The notes: generated by a model from the sequence alone, not told the origin. Positions 8,887-18,063 are shown, counted from the first letter of the stretch. The stretch is 64,000 nucleotides of DNA from an uncultured Litoreibacter sp. (GCA_947493265.1 CANLQL010000001.1:885436-949435), one strand, 5' to 3'. Numbers and translations: made by a program.

Positions 8887-10478
8887 GTGGGTCAGGGTAT
8901 GACTTCATTGTCATCGGCGGTGGCTCGGCTGGGTCGGTGATCGCAGCGCGGCTGTCGGAAAATCCAGAGTGTCAGGTGCTGTTGCTCGAAGCAGGGGGCA
9001 GTGACCGCCATCCATTTTTTCACCTACCTGCCGGGTTTGCGAAAATGACCAAAGGGATCGGTGCCTGGGGATGGACGACGACACCGCAACGCGCCATGCA
9101 GGACAAGGTTTTCAACTATACGCAAGCCAAGGTTATTGGCGGCGGCTCGGCGATCAATGCGCAAATCTACACGCGCGGTGCCGCTCAGGACTATGACGAA
9201 TGGCGTCAGATGGGATGCGACGGATGGAGCTACGCTGACGTTCTTCCCTATTTCAAGAAGTCCGAAGACAATGATGCCTATGACGATGCGTTTCACGGCA
9301 AAGGCGGTCCGCTTGGGGTATCCATGCCCGCTGCACCTTTGCCGATTTGTGATGCATTTATCGCCGCTGCCGGGCAATTGGGCATTCCGGAGACGAAAGA
9401 CGTCAACGGCCCTAAGCAAGACGGTGCAGGGTACTACCAACTGACCCAGCGCAATGGGCGGCGATCTTCCGCGGCGATGGCGTTTCTTGCGCCTGCAAAA
9501 CGCCGCGCCAATCTGACAATCCAGATGCAGGCCCAGGTTCGCCGGATCATCGTTGAACAAGGGCGCGCGACCGGCGTGGAAATGGCCGATGGCCGCAAGA
9601 TCACTGCTACCCAAGAAGTTGTCCTGTCTTCCGGTGCCATCGGCTCGCCCCGGCTGCTCCAGTTGTCTGGGATTGGCCCTGCGGATGACCTGAAAGCGCT
9701 GGGCATTGATGTTATTTATGACCAGCCCTCGGTCGGGGCCAATTTGCAGGATCACCTCGATCTTTACGCAATCTGCGAGGTGACTGGCCCGCACACATAC
9801 GACCGCTTCGCCAAGCTGCACCTGTCGGCTTTGGCGGGCTTGCAATATGTTTTCACCCGGACGGGTCCCGTGGCCTCAAGCCTGTTTGAAACCGGGGGGT
9901 TCTGGTACGCGGATGAAAACGCACGCTCCCCCGATATCCAGATGCATTTGGGACTTGGCACCGGGATCGAGGCTGGGGTCGCAGCGATGCCAAATGGCGG
10001 CGTGACATTGAATGCCTGCCACTTGCGGCCACGGTCGCGCGGAACGGTGCGCCTGCAAAGCGATAACCCGGCCGATATGCCGCTGATCGACCCGAATTAC
10101 CTGTCAGAAAGCTATGATCGGGAGATGTCGATCCGGGGTTTGAAACTGGTTCAGGAAATTCTGGCACAAGACGCACTGAAGCCCTTTATCATGGCAGAAC
10201 GACTGCCCGGTCCGGACGTGCAGACCGATGAAGACTATTTCAATTTCATCTGCGTGCATTCCAAAACCTCGCATCATTGTGCGGGGACATGCCGGATGGG
10301 AGGTGACGCTGATGCCGTGCTTGATCCCCGGCTTCGGTTTAACGGGATCGACGGTCTGCGCGTTGCAGATGCGTCCGTTATGCCAAACGTCAATTCCTCC
10401 AACACCAACGCCCCGTCGATCATGATCGGTGAAAAAGCCGCCGATATGATCAAGGGAGACCAAGGAATGCAGATATGA
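8883..10478 (+). CDS. GMC-family FAD oxidoreductase (choline-dehydrogenase-like)
   Basis: A 531-residue GMC flavoenzyme. It has the FAD motif FIVIGGGSAGSVIAARLSE, the family block KVIGGGSAINAQIYTRG, the second signature SSGAIGSPRLLQLSGIGP, and the C-terminal catalytic His region SKTSHHCAGTCRMG. The length and motifs fit the alcohol/choline dehydrogenase branch. It overlaps the previous GMC gene and the following Dabb gene by 4 bases each. It probably produces an aldehyde for the operon's aldehyde dehydrogenase; the true substrate is not evident. Confidence 0.9.
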   Translation: MSGSGYDFIVIGGGSAGSVIAARLSENPECQVLLLEAGGSDRHPFFHLPAGFAKMTKGIGAWGWTTTPQRAMQDKVFNYTQAKVIGGGSAINAQIYTRGAAQDYDEWRQMGCDGWSYADVLPYFKKSEDNDAYDDAFHGKGGPLGVSMPAAPLPICDAFIAAAGQLGIPETKDVNGPKQDGAGYYQLTQRNGRRSSAAMAFLAPAKRRANLTIQMQAQVRRIIVEQGRATGVEMADGRKITATQEVVLSSGAIGSPRLLQLSGIGPADDLKALGIDVIYDQPSVGANLQDHLDLYAICEVTGPHTYDRFAKLHLSALAGLQYVFTRTGPVASSLFETGGFWYADENARSPDIQMHLGLGTGIEAGVAAMPNGGVTLNACHLRPRSRGTVRLQSDNPADMPLIDPNYLSESYDREMSIRGLKLVQEILAQDALKPFIMAERLPGPDVQTDEDYFNFICVHSKTSHHCAGTCRMGGDADAVLDPRLRFNGIDGLRVADASVMPNVNSSNTNAPSIMIGEKAADMIKGDQGMQI

Positions 10479-10783
10479 TCCGCCACATCGTCCTGACGAA
10501 GTTCAAACCGGAAACCCCTGAAGACAAAATCTCGGAGATCTATGCGGGCCTGTCTGCGCTGACTGCAAAGCTGCCCGGGGCGCAAAACTTCACCGGAGGC
10601 CGATCTGAAAGTCCCGAACAGATTGAGCGGGGGTATCTGCACGGTTTTATCGTCGATTTCGACGATTGGGATGCGTTGAAAACCTATGCGGAAAACTCCG
10701 AACATCAGGCGCTGGGCGGCCAGCTTGTCGCGAATGCTGTTGGCGGGATCGATGGGATCCTTGTCCTTGATCTCGACGTTTGA
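10475..10783 (+). CDS. Dabb-domain (stress-responsive A/B barrel) protein
   Basis: A 102-residue dimeric alpha/beta-barrel (Dabb) domain protein. It opens with the family's MIRHIVLTKFKP and contains the usual W/Y-rich half (HGFIVDFDDWDALKTYAEN and the HQALG region). Members include stand-alone proteins of unclear role and some lyases or cyclases such as olivetolic acid cyclase. It is coupled to the GMC gene by a 4-base overlap, so it probably helps in the same pathway, perhaps as a small isomerase or hydrolase. Confidence 0.8.
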   Translation: MIRHIVLTKFKPETPEDKISEIYAGLSALTAKLPGAQNFTGGRSESPEQIERGYLHGFIVDFDDWDALKTYAENSEHQALGGQLVANAVGGIDGILVLDLDV

Positions 10784-10821
10784 CCTGCCTCGCCACCCAG
10801 TAAGGAAAGCAGAGCGAAAGC

Positions 10822-11826
10822 ATGAAAGATCGGCCCACAATATTGGATGTTGCAAAGAAAGCTGGCGTGTCGAAGTCGACCGTTAGCCTTGTTTTGCAGG
10901 GGTCGAAGGCTGTGAAGGACGCCACGCGCGTGGCCGTCCGCGAAGCAATGGCTGAGATCGGATATGTCTATAACCGGTCTGCTGCGACGCTGCGGTCATC
11001 CTCTTCCGGCCTGATCGGGTTGGTGATCAACGACTTGCGCAATCCGTTCTTTACGGAATTTGCGGCGTTGTTTCAGATGGAACTTGCCCGAAACGGATTT
11101 GCGACCGTTTTGGCAAACTCGGACGAAGATCCGGTGCTGCAAACGCAGATGATTTCGTCGTTGGTAGAACATGGCGTTTCCGGGTTTATCATTTCGCCCA
11201 GCTATGGTCGCGAAGAAGATGCGCTTGCCGTTTTGCAAGCCTCCAACACGCCGACCATTCAGGTGTTCCGCTCCCTTGAGGCAAGCAACCCGCAGTTTCC
11301 GTTTGTCGCCCCGGATTATGATCGGGGGGGACGTCTGGCGACTGAACACTTGCTTGCAAACGGCTGTCGGCGTGTGGCGTTTGTTGGGGGGCTTGAAGGG
11401 CGCGCCGTCACCGAAGAACGCATGAGCGGCTATTTTTCTGTACTGGCGGAGGCTGGGATCACCCCTTTGGTGATGACCGGACAAGCGACGCGTGGGTTTG
11501 GCAAAGCGATGGCTGCAAAGCTGCATTCGGATCACCCGGATGTCGACGGTGTTCTTTGCTTCAATGATCTTGTTGCTTTGGGTGTGTTGTCTGCCGCCCC
11601 AGAACTTGGCCTGAGGATCGGTGCGGATCTGCGGGTTGTGGGATTTGATGATATCGAAGATTGCCGCGACAGTTTTCCTCCGCTGACATCTGTCAGCTGC
11701 AACATCCCGGATTTCGCAAAATCCACTGCGGCGCAAATTCTGGCCTGGATCAATGACGGAACTGCCCCGCCAATGACCTGCCGAAGCCCGGTTCAACTGA
11801 TCAAACGCGCTTCAAGTGGCGGTTGA
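10822..11826 (+). CDS. LacI-family transcriptional regulator
   Basis: A 334-residue regulator. The N-terminal helix-turn-helix TILDVAKKAGVSKSTVSLVLQG is followed by the hinge (IGYVYNRSAATLRSSSSG) and a periplasmic-binding-protein-like effector domain (GLVINDLRNPFFTEFA onward). It sits inside the operon between the Dabb and Gfo/Idh genes, so it probably represses the operon in response to the imported compound or an intermediate. The operon promoter is outside the window, so no operator can be assigned. Confidence 0.92.
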   Translation: MKDRPTILDVAKKAGVSKSTVSLVLQGSKAVKDATRVAVREAMAEIGYVYNRSAATLRSSSSGLIGLVINDLRNPFFTEFAALFQMELARNGFATVLANSDEDPVLQTQMISSLVEHGVSGFIISPSYGREEDALAVLQASNTPTIQVFRSLEASNPQFPFVAPDYDRGGRLATEHLLANGCRRVAFVGGLEGRAVTEERMSGYFSVLAEAGITPLVMTGQATRGFGKAMAAKLHSDHPDVDGVLCFNDLVALGVLSAAPELGLRIGADLRVVGFDDIEDCRDSFPPLTSVSCNIPDFAKSTAAQILAWINDGTAPPMTCRSPVQLIKRASSGG

Positions 11827-11910
11827 GCAACGACAATCGGAACCGGCTTGAATGAGCGAAAATTAGAGACAAGACGATGGACCGTTCGAGAACAGCGAAA
11901 GGAGAGAGCC

Positions 11911-13074
11911 ATGAAAGAAGTTAAGGTTGCAGTATTGGGCGCATCTGGATGGATGGGCAAAGTGCACACGATGGCTTTCCAAACCTTTCCGCATTTCTTT
12001 GGCGAAAGCGGGGGGACAGCACGGATCACTGCGCTGGTGTCGTCAAACCCAAATGCTGAGAAAGACCTTGGTTTCCGTGCGCCAGGGGTCAAGATATTGA
12101 AAACATGGCAGGAAGCTGTTGCTGACCCGGATGTCGATCTGATCGATATCTGCTTGCCAGACAACATGCACTATGATGTGGCCAAGGCTGCACTTCTGGC
12201 GGGCAAGCATGTTTTTTGTGAAAAACCTTTGGCCGATACGGCTGTCCAAGCGCGCGAGTTGGCAGATATCGCGCGCGAGAAAGGGGTGATCACACGTGTC
12301 GGTCACGCCTTCCCGCGCAACCCCGTGCATGACCGCGCCAAAGAGATTATCGAAGCTGGCGAGATCGGTGAGATCAAGATGTTCAAAGGATGCCAGCATG
12401 TCGATATGTTCGGCGATCCGTTGGCTCCTTACATGTGGCGTGCAAATGGCGATCTGGCTCCCACCGGGATCGTTGGCGATACCGGCAGCCATGTGTTCAG
12501 CTTCATGGAATTTCTTGTCGGCAAAGTCAGTTCGTTGATAGCGGACAATTTCATCGTGACCTCCAAGCGGCCGGTGATCGAGGGGGCTGCGTTTGGCGAA
12601 GAAACCCAGTTGACCGGGGATGAAGACTGGTCGGAAATTACCAATCCGGATGGTTCGAACATTCTGTGCGCGTTCGAAAACGGCGCGCGGGGTCTGGTGG
12701 ATTTCAGCCGTGTCGCGACCGGGCGCAAATTCATGCAAAGCTATGAAATATATGGTACAAAAGGCAGCTTGGCTTATACATATGACGAATTGAGCCGCCT
12801 GCGATTTTATACGAATGATGACCGGGTTGGGCGTCGCGGTTACCGCGAAATAGATGTGGGTCCTGAAAGTGAAACCTACAAAGCCTTCTTGCCGCTGCCG
12901 AATTTCGGGCTTGGTTACAATGAAAGCAAGATCATCGAAGCTGCCGAGGTTATCCGCTCCATCGTAACGGACACGCCGATGTGGCCTACATTTGAGAACG
13001 GGCATCATATCTGCCAGATCGTCGATGCCTGCATGGAATCGTCGCGCTTGAAACGTTGGGTAGAGATTTCATGA
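11911..13074 (+). CDS. Gfo/Idh/MocA-family NAD(P)-dependent oxidoreductase
   Basis: A 387-residue Rossmann-fold dehydrogenase of the glucose-fructose oxidoreductase / inositol dehydrogenase family. The nucleotide-binding start is VKVAVLGASGWMGKVH and the family's catalytic-Lys motif is HVFCEKPLADT. The ATG at 11911 follows AAAGGAG (11898-11904); an in-frame ATG 63 bases upstream has a poorer context. Members oxidise sugars, inositols or sugar derivatives. It lies directly after the LacI regulator and is coupled through its stop (ATGA) to a 12-codon mini-frame ahead of the flavoprotein gene. Confidence 0.88.
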   Translation: MKEVKVAVLGASGWMGKVHTMAFQTFPHFFGESGGTARITALVSSNPNAEKDLGFRAPGVKILKTWQEAVADPDVDLIDICLPDNMHYDVAKAALLAGKHVFCEKPLADTAVQARELADIAREKGVITRVGHAFPRNPVHDRAKEIIEAGEIGEIKMFKGCQHVDMFGDPLAPYMWRANGDLAPTGIVGDTGSHVFSFMEFLVGKVSSLIADNFIVTSKRPVIEGAAFGEETQLTGDEDWSEITNPDGSNILCAFENGARGLVDFSRVATGRKFMQSYEIYGTKGSLAYTYDELSRLRFYTNDDRVGRRGYREIDVGPESETYKAFLPLPNFGLGYNESKIIEAAEVIRSIVTDTPMWPTFENGHHICQIVDACMESSRLKRWVEIS

Positions 13075-13109
13075 CGCTGACCCGATCAAGTGCAAGGCGC
13101 GATCAATGA
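13071..13109 (+). other. 12-codon mini-ORF bridging two operon genes
   Basis: An ATG overlapping the Gfo/Idh stop (ATGA, 13071-13074) opens a 12-codon frame, MTLTRSSARRDQ. Its TGA (13107-13109) overlaps the ATG of the next gene (13106). Ribosomes ending the upstream gene could thus be handed to the flavoprotein gene by two successive ATGA junctions. No Shine-Dalgarno is obvious. It may be chance, or a relic of the true N terminus. Confidence 0.35.
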
Positions 13110-15187
13110 GCCCGTCTGTTCCGCAACATATTCTGGACGCGCTCACGGATGTGGCGATGCCACGCCTGAACGCTGCACCTGAGGCCTCGGAACAGATTTG
13201 CGTTGCTGGGTTCGACATTCCGGTTTTTCGATGTGGGAGTTTGGTGATCGGCAGTGGGGCCGCAGGTCTTCGGGCGGCTGTGGAAATGAAGCGCCGCGAT
13301 GTGGATGTCACGGTGATCAGCCAAAGTGCCTGGGGCGGAACCTCTGCATGCTCGGGATCAGACAAGCAAACGCTTCACACAGCAAATACCAAAGACCAAG
13401 GCGATGATTTTCAAGCCATGGCGGCCGCGATCAGGGCTGGCGGCGCAATGGACGAAGACACCGCCTATATTGAGGCCGTCGGGTCCATCCGGGCGATGGC
13501 GTCGCTGCAATATCTGGGCTTGCCCTTGCCGCAAGACGATCTGGGCGGAACACTGCGCTATCAAACTGATCACGATGAAGTTGGGCGCGCCACGTCCTGC
13601 GGGCCGCGCACCTCCCGTCTGATGGTCAGGGTTCTTGCTGAAGAAGCGATGCGCCTGGATATCCCGCTTTATAACCACACAACCGCCGTCAAAGTGCTGA
13701 CCGACGGGCGGGGCGCTACCGCGCGCGTTACTGCGGTGCTGGCCATCCGCCCCAAAACCAGCAGCGAGGCGAACCCCTACGGCTTGGCGCTGTTTCAATG
13801 TTCCGCATTGGTGTTCGCTGCGGGCGGCCCGGGAGAGCTATATCGCGACAGCGTTTTTCCAAATGGGTGTTTCGGCACTTTGGGGCTGGCGCTTGAAACC
13901 GGCCTGGAACTGGTCAACATCACGGAAAGCCAGTTCGGGATTGGCACAAGGCGCGAAGGGTTTCCGTGGAACCTGTCTGGGACCTATGTGCAGGTGATCC
14001 CGCATATTTTTTCAGTGGACGAAACCGGGACAGAGCATCATTTCCTCGCGGATTACTACCGCAGCACGCAGGAAATGGCGTCCAACATCTTCCGCAAAGG
14101 TTACCAATGGCCGTTTCATGCTAGCCGGATGCTGAATTTTGAATCCAGCCTCGTCGATTTGGCTATTTTCCGCGAAGGGCAGAAGGGGCGTCGGGTTTAT
14201 CTGGATTTCAACCGCAACCTTCTTCCTGTTCCAGGTGACAAAGTGTTTAGTCTGGACAGGTTGGACGATGATGTGGCTGCGTATCTGAAGACCTCAGGTG
14301 CTGTGCAGGATCGACCCATCGACCGGCTTCGCCATATGAACCCGCTCGCGATTGAACTTTACAAGCGCTACAAGGTCGACATCGCAGCCGCGCCGTTGGA
14401 ATTTGCCGTGAATAACCAGCATATGAATGGTGGTATCGCGGTTGATACTTGGGGGCGCACCAATATCGCGGGCATTTACGCGGTGGGTGAGGCGGCGGGC
14501 ACTCACGGGGCCACGCGCCCGGGCGGTTCTGCTTTGAATGCAGGTCAGGTTTTTGGCACGCGGGTTGCAGAACATGTTGCCGCCAGTGGTCAGGCCAATG
14601 ATCGACCTGACGCTGATATCTCCGGTTCGGCGGAAGATGCGGTTGGCGCGCTGAACGCGGTTTTGCAGGCGCAAAGCCCTTGTCATATCAAAGAAATTCG
14701 CGCTGAAATCCAAGCCCGGATGAGCGATAAGGCAGGTATCTTGTGCACAGCCAAAGACGTATCCGTGGCCCGTGCCGAGGCGCGGGAGTTGAACGCGAAA
14801 ATCCGCAAGAACGGCATTTCCTTTTCCCGCACCAGTGAGGTCGGGCGTGTTTTGCAGTGGCAGCAAATGGCGCTGGCGTCTGAAGCGGTTTTGGCGGCGT
14901 TGGATCACTATATCGCGGCGGGTGGCGGCAGCCGCGGGGCGCGCGCGATTTGCGATCCCAATGGCGCGGCTATGCCGGAAACGCGGCATGGAGAATTGCC
15001 CGAATTCCGGTTCCGTCCCGAAAAGGATGCGGACAAGACTTCGCAACTTCTGGTGCGTTTGCGGGCCGGTCAAATGGAGGTCACGACGCGTCCCAACCGA
15101 TCTTTTGACCCGGAAGCAAAATCGTTTTTCGAACGGGATTGGCCCGCATGGCTTACTGGAAGCATCTTCGATTTGCCTGAGCGGTAG
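13106..15187 (+). CDS. FAD-dependent fumarate-reductase/succinate-dehydrogenase-type flavoprotein
   Basis: A 693-residue flavoprotein. The dinucleotide-binding motif VIGSGAAGLRAAVEM lies near residue 50 and SAWGGTSACSGSDKQ follows. A large substrate-cap region precedes the C-terminal FAD-binding block GIYAVGEAAGTHGATRPGGSALNAGQVFG. This architecture fits the FrdA/SdhA/aspartate-oxidase family, but no Fe-S or membrane-anchor partner is adjacent. It is therefore more likely a stand-alone dehydrogenase or reductase of an enoate or cyclic ketone intermediate. It is the last gene of the long plus-strand operon. Confidence 0.82.
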   Translation: MSPSVPQHILDALTDVAMPRLNAAPEASEQICVAGFDIPVFRCGSLVIGSGAAGLRAAVEMKRRDVDVTVISQSAWGGTSACSGSDKQTLHTANTKDQGDDFQAMAAAIRAGGAMDEDTAYIEAVGSIRAMASLQYLGLPLPQDDLGGTLRYQTDHDEVGRATSCGPRTSRLMVRVLAEEAMRLDIPLYNHTTAVKVLTDGRGATARVTAVLAIRPKTSSEANPYGLALFQCSALVFAAGGPGELYRDSVFPNGCFGTLGLALETGLELVNITESQFGIGTRREGFPWNLSGTYVQVIPHIFSVDETGTEHHFLADYYRSTQEMASNIFRKGYQWPFHASRMLNFESSLVDLAIFREGQKGRRVYLDFNRNLLPVPGDKVFSLDRLDDDVAAYLKTSGAVQDRPIDRLRHMNPLAIELYKRYKVDIAAAPLEFAVNNQHMNGGIAVDTWGRTNIAGIYAVGEAAGTHGATRPGGSALNAGQVFGTRVAEHVAASGQANDRPDADISGSAEDAVGALNAVLQAQSPCHIKEIRAEIQARMSDKAGILCTAKDVSVARAEARELNAKIRKNGISFSRTSEVGRVLQWQQMALASEAVLAALDHYIAAGGGSRGARAICDPNGAAMPETRHGELPEFRFRPEKDADKTSQLLVRLRAGQMEVTTRPNRSFDPEAKSFFERDWPAWLTGSIFDLPER

Positions 15188-15223
15188 GCCCCAAAAAGCT
15201 GGGGGTCCGCGAAACAGCCATCA

Positions 15224-16459
15224 CTACACCAGTCTTGCGCGGGTCAGTGTCTGGGTGGTCAACCCTGTGTCACTGCCATCGATCACAGAGCCGACCGTGC
15301 GAAAAACTGACAGCGCTTCCATAAGGGCGGCGTTGGTTTCGACACCAACCTTGTCGTGGATCGCCTGAACCTGATTTCGCACAGTTTTCAGCGACCTGCC
15401 GGACGTTTCGGCAATTTGGGTCGGGGTTCGGCCAGCAAGCAAAGCGCTACAAACTTCTGCTTCGCGCAGCGTCAACTCAAACGTGTCCTGAAGTAGGGTT
15501 TCATTGATTGCGTCATCTGATTGCTGACCAACGAAGATCGCAAAAAGACGCTCTTCTTTCAGCAAGTCCCGATCAAGCTGATTGATATCGCTGGGCGAGG
15601 GGCGAAACGGCGTGATGCACAGCGACATAGGCCCGGTTTCGGAACTGATCTGCATCCCGTTTGCAACCGGTTGATCCTCCATCTTGCGCAGGCGGGCGAC
15701 CAAGGCGTCCTCGTCTAGTGCGTCGGCCATCATCAGGCGACCGGCCCCAGTTAGTTTTAGGGGTGCATTGCGGGCCAGTAGACGCCGACCTGACGCGTTC
15801 GCAAACACGAATTCCCGCCGTCCGGTGATCACGGCCATCGGCAGGATCAAAGTGTCCAGAAATCCCCCCATCACGCTCAGTGCATTGCGCGCCATCGTGA
15901 AAGAGCGCGACATTTGCAGCGCGCGAACCGCATGTGGTGCCAGCAGTTTCAACGTGTCGAACAATTCGTCATGCGTTGCCGTTTCAACCTCGGGATCGCT
16001 GGAGATCACGAAGTTCATGTAGGCACCCCTGTCTTTGTGGGAATCCAGCTTCAGGCTTAGGAAGTGGTGATATCCAAAGGGTTTGCAGATCCTTTGGTAG
16101 AATTCGGACGCAACATAGCTTTCCTCATCCACGTCTTTCATCGAACGTGCGACAAACCCGTTTGAAGCGCTGAGACTGCCGGACAGGGCGGGCAGGTTGT
16201 CTTTGTTTGAGAAATCGACATTGTATCCGGTGGTCTTGAGCAGCCCCGAAAACTTGCCGGTCTCTGCATAGGTTGGAAGAATATTCTCCCCCTCATGGAC
16301 AAAGACAAACGCCCCGGTGCCGGGAAAATGCTGCGACATCCGGCCAAGAAACCGCTTCCATTGCGGGTCTTCAAAGGCGGATTCGTAGATCAAGCCGATT
16401 AGGTCGCTCAACTCTTCATGTGACAGCCTCTTGGGGCGCATTTCCAAACCTTTGAACAA
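15224..16459 (-). CDS. LuxR-type (GerE HTH) transcriptional regulator
   Basis: A 411-residue regulator. The C-terminal ~65 residues form a LuxR/GerE helix-turn-helix (LTLREAEVCSALLAGRTPTQ, then SGRSLKTVRNQVQAIHDKVG). The large N-terminal part has no phosphoacceptor and looks PAS-like (VITGRREFVFANASGRRLL). It is convergent with the catabolic operon and diverges from the 61-residue gene and acyl-CoA dehydrogenase, so it probably controls one or both in response to a small molecule. An alternative ATG lies 18 bases downstream (MRPKRLS). Confidence 0.85.
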   Translation of the reverse strand: MFKGLEMRPKRLSHEELSDLIGLIYESAFEDPQWKRFLGRMSQHFPGTGAFVFVHEGENILPTYAETGKFSGLLKTTGYNVDFSNKDNLPALSGSLSASNGFVARSMKDVDEESYVASEFYQRICKPFGYHHFLSLKLDSHKDRGAYMNFVISSDPEVETATHDELFDTLKLLAPHAVRALQMSRSFTMARNALSVMGGFLDTLILPMAVITGRREFVFANASGRRLLARNAPLKLTGAGRLMMADALDEDALVARLRKMEDQPVANGMQISSETGPMSLCITPFRPSPSDINQLDRDLLKEERLFAIFVGQQSDDAINETLLQDTFELTLREAEVCSALLAGRTPTQIAETSGRSLKTVRNQVQAIHDKVGVETNAALMEALSVFRTVGSVIDGSDTGLTTQTLTRARLV

Positions 16460-16587
16460 ATTCGTACGGGTTGGCGAAACCCTATCAGAAGAAAAGGTGG
16501 CATGCCTTGGGCAATCTTACCCATGCGCAGGGGCAGAGCCCGATTTAGGTTTTGGGCATCAATCATTCTTCCCCACCGGAGGTTACA

Positions 16588-16773
16588 ATGGCAGCACTAA
16601 CCGAAAAGACAGCCCTGCAAATCGCAGCTTTGCGCGAGACCGCGGGCGGAATTGAAAAGGTTGTCCAGCAAAGGCCAAAGGTTTCTTGCGGGATGGAGTG
16701 GGCGAAGGCCCGTATTGCAACAGTGCTGGGTGTGCCCCGCATTTTGCCCGGTAAAGACGGCTGGTACATGTAG
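16588..16773 (+). CDS. Small conserved-looking hypothetical protein (61 aa)
   Basis: A 61-residue reading frame with a good Shine-Dalgarno (GGAGG 16578-16582, 5 bases before the ATG). It sits between the divergent LuxR-type regulator and the acyl-CoA dehydrogenase. It has no signal peptide or membrane segment and is slightly basic, ending LGVPRILPGKDGWYM. I do not recognise the family. The start context and the 102-base spacing to the acyl-CoA dehydrogenase suggest a real, co-transcribed gene. It could instead be the residue of a longer lost gene. Confidence 0.5.
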   Translation: MAALTEKTALQIAALRETAGGIEKVVQQRPKVSCGMEWAKARIATVLGVPRILPGKDGWYM

Positions 16774-16875
16774 CGGACCGCCAATCCGGGCCAGGTTTCT
16801 GCCGGAATACATCGTTCATTGTTGGTTTGGCGTCTTGGTGGTACCACTTCAGCAAGACCGCCTGCGAGGGACCTT

Positions 16876-18027
16876 ATGACTTCCGACCATTCCGAATTGC
16901 GCGATGCAATTGCCAAGCTTTGTGCGAATTATCCAGCTGACTATTGGCGCAAGCTGGACCGGGACAAAGAATACCCGACAGAATTTGTTGAAGAACTTAC
17001 CCGTGCGGGGTGGTTGTCTGTTCTGATCCCTGACGAATATGGCGGCGCGGGACTGCCGCTGTCTGCGGCGGCGGCAATTCTGGAGGAAATGCAGGCGCAA
17101 GGGTGCAATGGCGGCGCGTGCCATGCGCAAATGTATACGATGGGCACCTTGCTGCGGCATGGATCTGAGAATCAAAAGCAGACCTATCTGCCAAAGATCG
17201 CGTTGGGGGAGCTGCGCCTTCAAGCATTCGGCGTTACCGAACCCACTAGCGGCACTGACACTGGGGCATTGAAAACCACGGCGGTTCTGGACGGTGACAC
17301 GTTCGTCATCAATGGTCAGAAAATCTGGACCAGCCGGGCAGAGCATTCCGACCTAATGATCTTGCTGGCGCGGACGACCCCGCTGCAAGACGGGATGAAG
17401 AAAACCCACGGGTTGTCGGTTATTCTGGTCGATATGCGCGATGCGATTGGCAATGGACTGACCATCCGCCCGATCCGGACGATGATGAACCACGCCACAA
17501 CCGAAGTCTTCTTCGACAACCTGCGCGTCCCTGCGAAAAACCTGATCGGCGAGGAAGGGAAAGGCTTTCGTTATATCCTGAGCGGTATGAACGCAGAACG
17601 TATTCTGATCGCTGCAGAATGTGTTGGGGATGCGAAGTGGTTTATCGAAAAATCAGTGGGTTACGCGAAGGACCGCAAGGTCTTTGACCGTGCAATAGGT
17701 CAGAACCAGGGTGTTCAGTTCCCGATCGCGAAAGCGTATGCCAATATGCGTGCGGCTGAGTTGATGGTGAAAGAAGCGCTGCGGCTCTATGAGGCCGGCG
17801 AAAATCCGGGCGCGGAGGCGAACATGGCCAAGATGTTGGCCGCAGACGCCTCCTTTGAGGCCGCGAATGTCTGTGTGCAGACCCATGGCGGTTTTGGCTT
17901 TGCGGAGGAATTTGACGTGGAACGCAAGTTTCGCGAGACCCGGTTGTACCAAGTCGCGCCTATTTCGACGAATTTGATCCTGTCATATCTGTCAGAGCAT
18001 GTTCTTGGCCTGCCAAGATCATACTAA
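16876..18027 (+). CDS. Acyl-CoA dehydrogenase
   Basis: A 383-residue FAD acyl-CoA dehydrogenase. The FAD/substrate block QAFGVTEPTSGTDTGALKTTA and the C-terminal block THGGFGFAEEFDVERKFRE are clear. The MCAD-type catalytic Glu (in YEGT) is absent; the position reads YQVAPIST. A Glu is present in GMNAERILIAAE, where isovaleryl- and long-chain acyl-CoA dehydrogenases carry theirs, so the enzyme is probably active and of that type. The ATG at 16876 was chosen over an upstream TTG because it gives the normal length and follows GAGGGA. It likely forms the enoyl-CoA for the crotonase of the adjacent operon. Confidence 0.88.
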   Translation: MTSDHSELRDAIAKLCANYPADYWRKLDRDKEYPTEFVEELTRAGWLSVLIPDEYGGAGLPLSAAAAILEEMQAQGCNGGACHAQMYTMGTLLRHGSENQKQTYLPKIALGELRLQAFGVTEPTSGTDTGALKTTAVLDGDTFVINGQKIWTSRAEHSDLMILLARTTPLQDGMKKTHGLSVILVDMRDAIGNGLTIRPIRTMMNHATTEVFFDNLRVPAKNLIGEEGKGFRYILSGMNAERILIAAECVGDAKWFIEKSVGYAKDRKVFDRAIGQNQGVQFPIAKAYANMRAAELMVKEALRLYEAGENPGAEANMAKMLAADASFEAANVCVQTHGGFGFAEEFDVERKFRETRLYQVAPISTNLILSYLSEHVLGLPRSY

Positions 18028-18063
18028 AGCGCTGCTAGTTATTCGCGGGGGTTGGTGAGTTGA

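Noticed and set aside
15200..15223. Small CCCCA/TGGGG inverted repeat after the flavoprotein gene considered as a terminator
   Set aside because: Only about five base pairs and no T-run after it on either strand.
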